A DNA stretch of 64,000 nt. It comes from Acidobacteriota bacterium (GTDB taxonomy: Bacteria > Acidobacteriota > Blastocatellia > Pyrinomonadales > Pyrinomonadaceae). The DNA is taken from contig CP065000.1 in NCBI GenBank assembly GCA_016700075.1, forward strand, positions 1,240,001-1,304,000, read 5' to 3'. The notes below the pieces were generated by a model. It was not told the DNA's origin. It was given only the letters and a program-made list of their open reading frames with translations, and ran no database searches. The position numbers and the translations under genes are program-made. Within the stretch, counting starts at the first letter, position 1; every line of letters starts with the position of its first letter. This document shows positions 51,301-59,746 of the stretch, one piece after another.

Positions 51301-54300
51301 AGCCCGCGAACTTACAATATCTTATTCGAGGTTTCGGGTGATTTTGATATCGGGACCGGCGAAACCTATGAATCGCTGACCAATCCGGGCGGCATCTTTG
51401 AATACATAAACAACAATGTCGTAGTAGGCAATATCAATCTCACCATTACGACCAACTTGACCGCCGAGATCGGCACCCACGCCCTGAACGATCTAGGACC
51501 GGGCTTTAGCCTGTCCATCAGGCCGGCCTCTGACGGCCTGGTCATATCAGGTGCGACCGTGGCCGGCCGGGGCCTTATCGAACTCAACGGCGCCGACAAC
51601 GTCACGATCGATGGTGACAATCCGAACACACCTGGAATAAACCGTGATCTTACTATTCGAAACACTGCGGCTAACACGATTACTTTTACCTCGGTTATCC
51701 GTATCGCGTTGAACACTACGACGGTCAACAGTGCAGACAATAATATTTTCAGGAACCTAAACATCATCGGCAGCGCAACAGGGCGCAATATTGCCACTCA
51801 GACCACAGGGGATAGCGTCGCAAATAGTACCTTCGGTATTTTCGCAGGCAGCGGAGCCACCGGTCCGGGATCGCCGAGCCCGATAACGTCAGTAGTGGCA
51901 GGCACCGGCGCAGGGGCGACGGCCATAAACCTTTTGGTCTCAAATAACCGAATAACCATGGTCGGCCGCGGGATCACGATCAATGGAGCTTCGGCAACTA
52001 TTTACCCGGGGCTGCAGATAGTGAATAACGAGATCGGCAATCCAGTCGAGGGTGATGCCGATCAGGTCTATAACCGTGCCATTACGGCACAGGGATCGTC
52101 TGACGGTGTCATTTCCGGCAATACGGTCTATGTCGAGGGATATCTCGCCGGGTCAGGTGGTGGGGCTACCGTTGGTATCGATGTCGGGTCGAACAGCGCT
52201 AATGGGACATTCCTGATCGAAAAGAATAGGATCCTCCGGGCTAGGAACAATAACACTGAGACCTGGCCGGCATACGGTATCAATATTGGCGGCAGTAGCA
52301 ATCACACTGTCCGAAATAATTTTGTCACTAACGTTATCAACAATCAGGTAACGGGGACCGGTGCGTTCAATGCTTTTGGTGCCTTTGGCATTCGAGTCGG
52401 TGCGGGAACCGGACACACGATCCATCATAACTCCGTCAATATGCACGGAGCGATGCCGGGCACAACCAACACCAATCTGACCGGTGCGTTTAGCATCTCG
52501 TCAACGGGACAGACCGGTCTCAATGTACGAAACAACATTTTCGTGAATACAATAACGGGCGGAAATCCGACGGGTACTCGGAATGTAGCAATGCTCGTGC
52601 CGACTGGAGCAACAAGTTCCTTTAATCTGACATTGAACAACAACGATTATTTCGTTGGCTCTGACCCGCAGAACCGTTTGGTTCAGCGAGGACTGACATT
52701 TGGGACGGGTGAATACACCCTTGCCGATTTCGATCCGTCAGACACGGCAAACGTGCTCAATTTCCGCAATTACTCGAGCACGCTTTCCGTCGCAGGAACC
52801 AATGACGACGCCAGCCTTAAGGTCGATCCGCTCTTCACATCATCTGCAGACCTCCACCTAACGGCCGTCTCGCCGATGATAGATGTCGGCGTGGATGTGG
52901 GCGTAGTTGACGACATCGACGGCGATGCAAGGCCGCAGGGCGCGGGTTTTGACATCGGTGCGGATGAAGTGTTTATTGCGGCGCCGCAGTTCACGTTGAC
53001 GATCACTTTGGCGGGAGCCGGCACGGGAACCGTGACGAGTGCACCGGCGGGCATTCTGTGTCCGGGCGTCTGCACGGAGGACTTTAACGAAAACACTGTC
53101 GTTACGCTGTCAGCCAATGCGGACATGGGATCGGTATTTGTCGGCTGGGCCGGAGAAGGCTGTGCGGGAACGGGAACGTGCATTGTGACAATGTCGCAAG
53201 CTCGCAACGTGACCGCGACATTCGACGTGGTGCCTTCACCTACACCGACGCCTACGACTGAAGTTCAATTCGGTGCGACGTCGTTTATGGACGATGAATC
53301 GCAGTCTGCCGTCATTACGGTGACTAGGACAGGCAGCCTGACCGGGGCGTCGAGTGTGGATGTTGTGCTCGCGGACAATACCGCGATGGGCGGCGTTGCG
53401 TGTACGTCTAGTGTTGACTACATCTATTCAGGGCCGATCAATGTGAGTTTTGCGATAGGCATAGCGTCGCAGACCTTCAGCGTGCCGCTTTGTTCGGATA
53501 CTCTGCTTGAGAATACTGAAACCGTCGATATGTTGCTGACGACCCCTGCGGGTGCGGATATCGGCACGCCTTCGACGGCGACTTTGCTCATCAACGACAC
53601 CGCGAATCAGTGGCGTAATACAGCACCGATCGAGATGTTCTTGGGCAGCGTCGCTAATCCGCATCCCTCGACCATCACGGCAACGGGAGCACCGGCATCC
53701 GTCGGTTCGATCAGAGTGACTCTGTATGATTTCTATCACGACCTCCCGGACAACGTGGATATACTGCTTGTCGGCCCGAACGGCAACAAGTACGTGCTCA
53801 TGGCCGATGTCGGCGGTCCGGCGCCGGGAATACCTTTCCCGAACCACGTCACGCTGACGTTCTCGGACATCGCCGCACAGACCGTGCCCGACAGCACGCC
53901 ACCGGCGACCGGCAACTACAAGCCGACTAACTGCGAGACGCCTGTTCTCAGCTTTGCACCGCCGGCTCCGGCAGCTCCTTACGCTGAACCGGGCTGTGCT
54001 CTGATCAGGCCAGTCGAACAGTCGCTGTTTGGTAATTTCGGCCTCGCGGACGGCAACGGCGTCTGGAGTCTCTACATTCGGGACGACGCAGGCTCGCCTT
54101 TCGCTCCCGACGCTCTCATGGGCGAAATACTCGGCGGCTGGGGACTCGAACTCCTGCCTCCAACATCTGCCGGAGTCGAAGTGTCTGGGCGCGTGATGAC
54201 GCCCGACGGACGCGGATTGCGTAACGCCACAGTGACGATGACCGACGTAAACGGCGTTACGCGATCCGCGGTCACATCTTCGTTCGGCTATTACAAATTC

Positions 54301-54423
54301 GAAGGCATCAACGCCGGCGAAAACTACCTGATGGGCGTCTCGTCCCGAACGTACCGCTTCGTCCCGCGTGTCGTCGTCGTCACAGACACCTTGACGGATG
54401 TGGATTTTGTTGGATTGGAATAA
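48394..54423 (+). CDS. giant secreted right-handed beta-helix protein with Calx-beta, InlB-like and P-type domains
   Basis: 2009 aa from ATG 48394, which is 8 bases after AGGAG; ATG 48388 is too close and TTG 48331 lacks support. The signal peptide is RRISLAAAFLLFAISVTAVGA. Two long parallel beta-helix blocks (about 85-870 and 990-1525) are rich in NNTI/SGNTI/NNIIVNTS turns, like pectate-lyase-fold adhesins or polysaccharide binders. An InlB-type repeat (about 1535-1612; VFVGWAGEGCAGTGTCIVTM), a Calx-beta domain (about 1623-1735) and a proprotein-convertase P-like domain (about 1739-1924; DNVDILLVGPNG, GVWSLYIRDDAG) follow. It ends in the shared domain VEVSGRV...VDFVGLE. No catalytic motif was identified, so an adhesive or matrix role is an inference. 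Confidence 0.88.
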   Translation: MTKRRISLAAAFLLFAISVTAVGAITTDRISVVDRGLFELTEPDTIISSVLDLDRMQENNAVFTGGGYRSAAWTGGGMSGLYNIPGDFPDLATAIDTLNISGVSGPVTINLIAGNPQTAPAGGYTIGRTCCSDPILTTTSATNTVTLVGNGNTITASPSHNVGSLTDAIFKLIGTDFITISGFVMLENPANTAMTPASNNMTEFGVALFYWVSNNGAQNNTISNNTIDLERLYRNSFGIYSNSSHSSFQPTTIGNAIAGGSNSGLTITGNQITDVNCGIVIIGATTAANHNDGLTIGGSVANGNTITNFGSEIVATSYINFPGGIPGILVRNTVNADISHNSVSSALYGGTGSQTLAGITIPTFSNVPTGTFTNSINNNSISLRSAVASVSLAGIVSDSGSNTATSSININNNNFHTFGHSVAGTGQIQFIRQWGTHLNQSISGNTFTNMSVNTTNFVTFINNSNTAPAGGTKNVNNNSIVTGFTSTGSGTVVSGIQGSGSDPAASNINNVLNNNFSNITLPAVSEFSGISVSNRGTKTVSGNTISNITSGSGTTSGMSISTSPHPTTVTGNTISNLTGGGVVVGLAVSDGVGPQTVTRNTVRSLSGTGTGSVVSGISLAPSSTNTDITIANNYIGDLTAPNATNFNAITGMRILTNSDTTNIKFYFNTIYVNNTSSGAGFGSSGIFVQTNTTATTSNLDLRNNIIVNTSIHSGAGRTVAFRRSSGNANALNNYAATSNNNLFYAGTPGPNNLIYFDGISGAETIADYRNGVFTAGTIFPRDSFSVSEMPPFLSTDPLSPDYLRISSVIPTQVESGGQPIAGITDDFDGDLRNLTSPDIGADEGPFIALDASGPVIIYTPLTSTTSTSNRIQTVTLMDATGVATGAVAPRIYFRKNAGTYVSTDCSLTGGTVQNGTWDCEIDNTLLGGVTASDTIDYFVAAQDTFGNLSGNPFVGFAGTDVNNITSAPTSPRTYNILFEVSGDFDIGTGETYESLTNPGGIFEYINNNVVVGNINLTITTNLTAEIGTHALNDLGPGFSLSIRPASDGLVISGATVAGRGLIELNGADNVTIDGDNPNTPGINRDLTIRNTAANTITFTSVIRIALNTTTVNSADNNIFRNLNIIGSATGRNIATQTTGDSVANSTFGIFAGSGATGPGSPSPITSVVAGTGAGATAINLLVSNNRITMVGRGITINGASATIYPGLQIVNNEIGNPVEGDADQVYNRAITAQGSSDGVISGNTVYVEGYLAGSGGGATVGIDVGSNSANGTFLIEKNRILRARNNNTETWPAYGINIGGSSNHTVRNNFVTNVINNQVTGTGAFNAFGAFGIRVGAGTGHTIHHNSVNMHGAMPGTTNTNLTGAFSISSTGQTGLNVRNNIFVNTITGGNPTGTRNVAMLVPTGATSSFNLTLNNNDYFVGSDPQNRLVQRGLTFGTGEYTLADFDPSDTANVLNFRNYSSTLSVAGTNDDASLKVDPLFTSSADLHLTAVSPMIDVGVDVGVVDDIDGDARPQGAGFDIGADEVFIAAPQFTLTITLAGAGTGTVTSAPAGILCPGVCTEDFNENTVVTLSANADMGSVFVGWAGEGCAGTGTCIVTMSQARNVTATFDVVPSPTPTPTTEVQFGATSFMDDESQSAVITVTRTGSLTGASSVDVVLADNTAMGGVACTSSVDYIYSGPINVSFAIGIASQTFSVPLCSDTLLENTETVDMLLTTPAGADIGTPSTATLLINDTANQWRNTAPIEMFLGSVANPHPSTITATGAPASVGSIRVTLYDFYHDLPDNVDILLVGPNGNKYVLMADVGGPAPGIPFPNHVTLTFSDIAAQTVPDSTPPATGNYKPTNCETPVLSFAPPAPAAPYAEPGCALIRPVEQSLFGNFGLADGNGVWSLYIRDDAGSPFAPDALMGEILGGWGLELLPPTSAGVEVSGRVMTPDGRGLRNATVTMTDVNGVTRSAVTSSFGYYKFEGINAGENYLMGVSSRTYRFVPRVVVVTDTLTDVDFVGLE

Positions 54424-54799
54424 AGGCTATTGGGATTAGGCTTTTGGTTTTGGGCTTTGCCTCGAATGCACGGCGGTCGGGTTTAGGCAACGGACAGGCT
54501 TCTTATCCGCGTTCAACCACCCGCTACCGCAGGTGGTTCGGACAGGGGGTTCACTGTCGGTTGCTGGCGAGTGGGCTAGGGCGACGCTAAGAGCGGGGTT
54601 GGTGCTCCTATAATTTTGAAATAGGGAATTTGTGCCATATAATCACTGCGTCCATAAAATAGTCATCGTCATTATATCCGTGAAAAAGTATGCTTGGTGC
54701 CGACTCCAGCGCCACTAAGTCGATAAGTTCGGAAGTAACTTTAGTCGTCAGTATAACGAGTGGCGAAATGTCCATATTCCATAGGGGGGAATTCTAAAA
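54424..54799. other. intergenic region with decayed repeat block
   Basis: 376 bases without a gene. It starts with a G/T-rich low-complexity stretch. Then come the 21-base block shared with 45928-45948 (54463-54483) and the palindromic repeat copy 2 (54515-54544). No gene, RNA or clear terminator was found in the remainder (54550-54799), which must hold the promoter of the next gene. GGGGGGA at 54784-54790 may serve as its ribosome site. Confidence 0.6.
54515..54544 (+). repeat. dispersed palindromic repeat, copy 2
   Basis: AACCACCCGCTACCGCAGGTGGTT (in two parts: AACCACC, 10-base centre CGCTACCGCA, GGTGGTT) forms a perfect 7-base stem, then CGGACA. It lies 90 bases after the second giant gene. 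The flanking ACAGG.TTCT.ATCC.CGTTC is also shared with copy 1, so the repeat unit is longer than the palindrome. Confidence 0.85.
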
Positions 54800-57700
54800 G
54801 TGTTTAATCGTAGATCAGTAAACCGGATCGCAGTCATTTTCTGTGCGGCGATCATACTTGTTTTGTCTCAGTCAGCCTCTGCTCAAACGTGGAGCGGAAA
54901 TTTCAGCACGCTTTGGAACAGCGGCAATAATTGGAGTGGAGGTATCGTGCCAGTAGCGGGAGCTGACGTCACGATCGACGCGATCACCCCTAACCAGCCT
55001 ACTCTGAATGTCAATAGTAACCCTCTAAATTCGATCACGATCTCCGGCGGCACGTTGACTATCAATGCTGCTCTGACCGCTACGACGATCAACATTTCGG
55101 GTACGGGAAATGTCGTTGTCGGAGTCGGCGGGTCGATAATTGGCAACGTCAACAAAGGCGGAACAGGAACTTTGAGCCTGAATGGCGGCACGATCAATGG
55201 CAGTGTTTCGCTAACAGATGGGATATTCAATGGCGGAGGGACCGTTACCGGATCATTTACGCAAAACGGCGGGACATTTAATGGCGGTTCGACGGCATTT
55301 ACAGTTGATTCGGCATTTACGCAAACTGGCGGCGAATTCAATGCCGGATCAGCATCGACCTCGTTCAACCTGGGATCGGACTTTATCGGCGGCACTTTCA
55401 ATCTCGCTGCCGGAACACTGTTCGGCGGCAATGTCACGTTGCAAGGCGCTCTGATAAACGTTACCGGTGGCAACTTCAACATTGGATCGCTGGCACAGAG
55501 TTTCGGGGCCTTTCAATGCAGCGGCGGAGCGAGTGTGTCGATACCGGCTCTCAATCAGAGCGGCGGCACATTTAGTGGCGGCAATTGTGCGACGACCACT
55601 ACGAACCTGAACTTGTCCGGCGGGACATTCAATGCATCGAGCGGCAACACGACCATAAATGGCGATCTAACGATAAGCGGGTCCGGGACATTTAACGCGG
55701 GAACCGGAACTGTCACATTCGGAACTTTCCAGAATACGATCAATGTTCCGAGCGTATTGACCTTGAACAACATGACGATCAACAAGACTGGGGCGATCAC
55801 GAATGTGGTCATCTCGTCGGGGAACGTGGTGCGCGTGAACGGCACGACGACCTTTACCCGCGGTCGAATAAATGGCCCGGGCAATCTGGAAGTGTTTGGG
55901 AATGTGTCTGTCGGCTCGACGTTCAGCGGCGGGAACGCTCAGATCATCTTTACGGGTACCAACGTTCAGACACTCGAACGGCTCGGAACGGGCGTGCCCC
56001 CGACCGGAGTGTGGACGCTTGATAAACTCGGTGGAAGTGTCTCACTTTTGACTGATATCAATCTCGACGGAGGGACGGTCGCCGTAAACCTTACCAACGG
56101 TACTTTCAATACAAACGCATTCACGTTGATGACCGGCGGCCGAACTATTATTGCCACAAACGGTTACGTTAACGGAGCTCTAAGGCGCACGTTTTTCAGT
56201 GCGGGAACTGCCAGATTCAATGTCGGTACCGCTGCGGGAGCTGCGCCTGTTGATGTTAACGCGACAGCAGGCACTTTTGGCGGAGGGACGACATTCACTG
56301 TACGTGCGAACAGCGGTGTATTGACCGGAGCTCTTTCGGACTATTCCATCACGCGAAATTGGAGCCTCGATCCGAGCCCCGGCGGTATCACCCAGGCAGA
56401 TCTGACGTTCAATTATCTGCAGACAGACGTTCCCAGTATCGCGATAGAATCAAATTTTGGCGTTCTGCGTCGTACCGGCGTGACGACCGAAAACCTCGGC
56501 GGAACCATAGATGTCGTTAACAACACTGCCTCTATCACAGGCGTCACGGCGTTCTCAGACTGGTCGGTCGGAGCCCTGACACCGCCGCCGAGCTGCGCTT
56601 TGCCGGTGTTGCGCGGGAATAATGCGACTTCTGCGAATGGGAGAGCACCGCAAGGTTCACGGCAGTTCGTAAACAGTAAATACTTGATACTTGCAAATGA
56701 GATGGCGCAGTCCGGTCACACGGGGCCGGTCGGTTCGATCGGCTGGCGTTGGAACGTGCCCAGCCCGCCTGCAGCCGCGGCACCGATTGCTCAGTCGGTC
56801 GCAACGACAGGAAACCTCAGGGTGTATTTGCTCGACACACCGGCGGCGGCGACAGCGTTGCCGAATGCCACCATCGACCCGACAGGATTTACCAAGATCA
56901 TTGACGGCACAATTTCGATACCTGCGGGTATTGCAGAGATCAACATTGACGTACCGATCGGCGGTCCGGGTACTTCGTTATTTACACCGACGCCCGGCAA
57001 TGCGGTAACGGTATTGTTTGAATATCAAACCACCAGTCCACTTGCAACACCACTTGGAGGGCCCAATGTTTTTTCCACGACTGCTGCTTCAGGTAATGTC
57101 CTTTCAACATATCAGTCGCAGACCGTGAACGGGACCGCCGGTACATTCTCAAACTTCCGTCCGGAAACTCGCTTTGGCACATTCACATCTAATGATGCTA
57201 GTGTCACACAGATTTATTCTTATGGTGAGGTCCCACTTGGACTCGCGTCGCCTAAAAGCATTCGTGCCTTTGTCAGGAATCTAGGCGTCAACAGCCTTGT
57301 CAACTTGCCGGTAACTCTCGACATCACTGGGGCCGAGGTCTTTACCGACACGCAAACGATCCCTGCCCTTCCGGGCTGTAGCCAATCCGTTGTTACTTTC
57401 TCGGCATTTTCGCCTACATTGCTGGGTTCGAATTCAATCGCCGTTTCGGTTCCTCCCGATGATGTTAATGCCAATAATTTGAGTTCGAGACCGCTAGATG
57501 TGACCGAACTCGGGTATAGCTACAAATATCCCGGAACAACGAGTTCCAACGGTGCCGGCTTTTCCGGAGGCTCAGGGGCTATTATTGGAAGATTCTCAAC
57601 TACTTCGTCAGAGGAGATAGCCGATGTGAGGTTGGAGTTTTTTTCAGCATCGGCGACCACATATCGGATCGCCATTTATGGCGATTCGGGTGGAGTTCCT

Positions 57701-59455
57701 TCAACGGTTCCGATCTATGTTGATGCCGCAGATCGGACCGTCTCATCTGCGGGACCCCAACTGATAACGCTGCCGGCACCGGTTCCGGTCGGTCCGGGAG
57801 ATTTCTATGTCGGAATTCAACAGACGAATACAACGAACTTTGGACTCGCGTTTGATACAGAGATACCTGTACGGAGCGGAGAACAGTATTTTGCAAACCC
57901 AAACCCGCCTGTTGCGTGGAACGACCTAGGACCCGCGGGTAGCTTCAAATATAACATTGGGATAAATCTCGCAGGCGTGCCGACGCCTTCGCCGACTCCG
58001 ACCGCGACAGCAACACCGACTGCCACACCGACGCCGTCTTGCACCGTCGATCCGGTGGTGACGACGTTGGCGGATAGCGGAGTGGGCAGTCTAAGGCAGG
58101 CCGTGATAGATGCGTGTCCGTCTAGCGAGATCACGTTTGCGTTACCGTTTGCGGCGAGGGGCGAGAACGGTACTGACGGCGGCGACACGATCACGCTGAC
58201 GGGCGAGATCGCGATCGCGATACCGTTGACGATCACCGGTCCGGGAGCGGATCAGTTGACGATCAGCGGCGACAACGTGGGCCGTCATTTCTCGATCTCG
58301 GGCGCAAACATCGTGAACATCTCAGGTGTGACAATGACGCAAGGCAACGGCATCGGGGCATCGGATTCCGGCGGCTGCGGTGCGGTTCGTGTAGCCGGGG
58401 CGACGGTGAATCTTATCGGAACGGTCATCACGAATAACTCTGCTGGCAATTTTGGCGGCGGGATATGTAATATCGCGGGAACGGTGAATATCACCGATAG
58501 CACAGTTAGCAACAACACGGCTCTCGTTGGCGGCAGCTATTATGACACCAACAATGTAAGTGTGTTGAACATCGTCCGATCTACGTTCACGGGAAACACG
58601 GCTACTACGAACGGTGCGACCGGCGGTGCGATCGACACTGTCGCAAACCTGTCGATCATAAACTCAACGATCAGCGGCAACACAAAAACCGGCACGGGCA
58701 ACGGCTCGGCGGGCGGGATCCTTTCGTTTGCCGACGTGCTGATCGAAAGCAGCACGATAACGAACAACTCATCCACAGGCACGGACAGTGCCGGCGGCGT
58801 GCGCTCTTTTGCCGGACTGTTCACCATTAGAAACTCGATCATTGCCGCCAATGTAAACAACGGGACGATGCCTGATGTGGTCGGTGCGTTCACGTCGCAG
58901 GGCTACAACCTCATCGGCAATGTCGGTACGGCGACCGGATTCACCGGAATCGCGGATCAGGTCGGCACCGGCGGTGCGGGGGTTCTTAACCCGCTGATCG
59001 CGCCTTTGCAGATGAACGGCGGACCGACGGCGACGCACTCTCTACTGATGGGTAGCCCGGCGTGGGATCGCGGTAATTCGTTCTCGCTGACGACCGATCA
59101 ACGCGGACAGCTTCGGCCGACGGACTTCACCGGCATCGCCAACGCTCCCGGCGGCGACGGTGCCGACATCGGTGCGGTCGAGATGCTGATTCCAACATCC
59201 GCCGGTGTCGAAGTATCAGGACGCGTATTCACGGCGAGCGGATCGCCTCTACGCAACGCCACAGTTACGATGACCGACGCCGCAGGCGTGGTCCGCACAG
59301 CGGTAACTTCCTCGTTCGGCTACTACCGTTTCGAAGGCGTGCCTGTTGGTGACTCATTCGTAATGAGCGTCAGCTCACGCAGCTACCGCTTCACACCGCG
59401 TGTCGTTCAGGTGCTCGACACACTGACAGATGTTGATTTCGTGGGACTGGAGTGA
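54800..59455 (+). CDS. giant secreted repeat protein with C-terminal beta-helix
   Basis: 1551 aa from GTG 54800. Signal peptide MFNRRSVNRIAVIFCAAIILVLSQSASA ends around residue 28. Residues 30-330 are a repetitive beta-solenoid-like part with TWSGNFSTLWNSGNNWSGG and many GGTFNGG/GGTFNAS units, the style of autotransporter passenger domains. Residues about 560-1050 hold several beta-sandwich-like domains without a clear name (VRNLGVNSLVNLPVTLDITGAEVF resembles CARDB). A Thr-Pro-Ala linker (about 1060-1080) precedes a right-handed beta-helix (1085-1460; VVTTLADSGVGSLRQAV) closely related to that of the M36 protease. The shared C-terminal domain closes the protein. No autotransporter barrel is present. 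No enzyme motif was seen. Terminator at 59562. Confidence 0.88.
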   Translation: MFNRRSVNRIAVIFCAAIILVLSQSASAQTWSGNFSTLWNSGNNWSGGIVPVAGADVTIDAITPNQPTLNVNSNPLNSITISGGTLTINAALTATTINISGTGNVVVGVGGSIIGNVNKGGTGTLSLNGGTINGSVSLTDGIFNGGGTVTGSFTQNGGTFNGGSTAFTVDSAFTQTGGEFNAGSASTSFNLGSDFIGGTFNLAAGTLFGGNVTLQGALINVTGGNFNIGSLAQSFGAFQCSGGASVSIPALNQSGGTFSGGNCATTTTNLNLSGGTFNASSGNTTINGDLTISGSGTFNAGTGTVTFGTFQNTINVPSVLTLNNMTINKTGAITNVVISSGNVVRVNGTTTFTRGRINGPGNLEVFGNVSVGSTFSGGNAQIIFTGTNVQTLERLGTGVPPTGVWTLDKLGGSVSLLTDINLDGGTVAVNLTNGTFNTNAFTLMTGGRTIIATNGYVNGALRRTFFSAGTARFNVGTAAGAAPVDVNATAGTFGGGTTFTVRANSGVLTGALSDYSITRNWSLDPSPGGITQADLTFNYLQTDVPSIAIESNFGVLRRTGVTTENLGGTIDVVNNTASITGVTAFSDWSVGALTPPPSCALPVLRGNNATSANGRAPQGSRQFVNSKYLILANEMAQSGHTGPVGSIGWRWNVPSPPAAAAPIAQSVATTGNLRVYLLDTPAAATALPNATIDPTGFTKIIDGTISIPAGIAEINIDVPIGGPGTSLFTPTPGNAVTVLFEYQTTSPLATPLGGPNVFSTTAASGNVLSTYQSQTVNGTAGTFSNFRPETRFGTFTSNDASVTQIYSYGEVPLGLASPKSIRAFVRNLGVNSLVNLPVTLDITGAEVFTDTQTIPALPGCSQSVVTFSAFSPTLLGSNSIAVSVPPDDVNANNLSSRPLDVTELGYSYKYPGTTSSNGAGFSGGSGAIIGRFSTTSSEEIADVRLEFFSASATTYRIAIYGDSGGVPSTVPIYVDAADRTVSSAGPQLITLPAPVPVGPGDFYVGIQQTNTTNFGLAFDTEIPVRSGEQYFANPNPPVAWNDLGPAGSFKYNIGINLAGVPTPSPTPTATATPTATPTPSCTVDPVVTTLADSGVGSLRQAVIDACPSSEITFALPFAARGENGTDGGDTITLTGEIAIAIPLTITGPGADQLTISGDNVGRHFSISGANIVNISGVTMTQGNGIGASDSGGCGAVRVAGATVNLIGTVITNNSAGNFGGGICNIAGTVNITDSTVSNNTALVGGSYYDTNNVSVLNIVRSTFTGNTATTNGATGGAIDTVANLSIINSTISGNTKTGTGNGSAGGILSFADVLIESSTITNNSSTGTDSAGGVRSFAGLFTIRNSIIAANVNNGTMPDVVGAFTSQGYNLIGNVGTATGFTGIADQVGTGGAGVLNPLIAPLQMNGGPTATHSLLMGSPAWDRGNSFSLTTDQRGQLRPTDFTGIANAPGGDGADIGAVEMLIPTSAGVEVSGRVFTASGSPLRNATVTMTDAAGVVRTAVTSSFGYYRFEGVPVGDSFVMSVSSRSYRFTPRVVQVLDTLTDVDFVGLE

Positions 59456-59485
59456 CACGTCGGACCGCAGGCTGCCAGCATGCAT

Positions 59486-59519
59486 CTTGTCAGAACCACC
59501 TGCGGTAGCGGGTGGTTGT
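59486..59519 (-). repeat. dispersed palindromic repeat, copy 3, inverted orientation
   Basis: CTTGTCAG then AACCACCTGCGGTAGCGGGTGGTT, which is the reverse complement of copies 1 and 2, including the CTTGTC flank (GACAAG in copy 1). The 7-base stem is perfect. It lies 30 bases behind the third giant gene. Confidence 0.85.
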
Positions 59520-59527
59520 TCGCCGGA

Positions 59528-59548
59528 CCGCAGGCAAGCTGCCTGCGG
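59528..59548. repeat. perfect hairpin CCGCAGGC/GCCTGCGG
   Basis: An 8-base perfect inverted repeat around AAGCT, embedded in GGACCGCAGG sequence that also occurs at 59461-59471. It directly follows palindromic repeat copy 3. No T-run is attached, and a proper terminator lies just downstream. Confidence 0.7.
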
Positions 59549-59561
59549 ACCGACCACGTTC

Positions 59562-59591
59562 GCCGCCTGCTAATGAAGGCGGCATTTTTTT
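59562..59591 (+). terminator. Rho-independent terminator after the third giant gene
   Basis: GCCGCCT (59562-59568) pairs with AGGCGGC (59577-59583) around an 8-base loop and is followed by ATTTTTTT. It sits about 107 bases after the stop at 59455, behind the repeat cluster. Confidence 0.85.
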
Positions 59592-59746
59592 GTTGTCCGC
59601 ACTCTTTGCGGCGTGTTAATATCGGAAATTGCCCAAGGCTTTCGCTTCGTTGAAATTTGCGTTGTCAACACTCCTCCTTTTCGACCGGCCGCCTTTTCCG
59701 AATAACACTAGTGAAAGACCAAGATCGGCGATGGTCCCAATAAATT

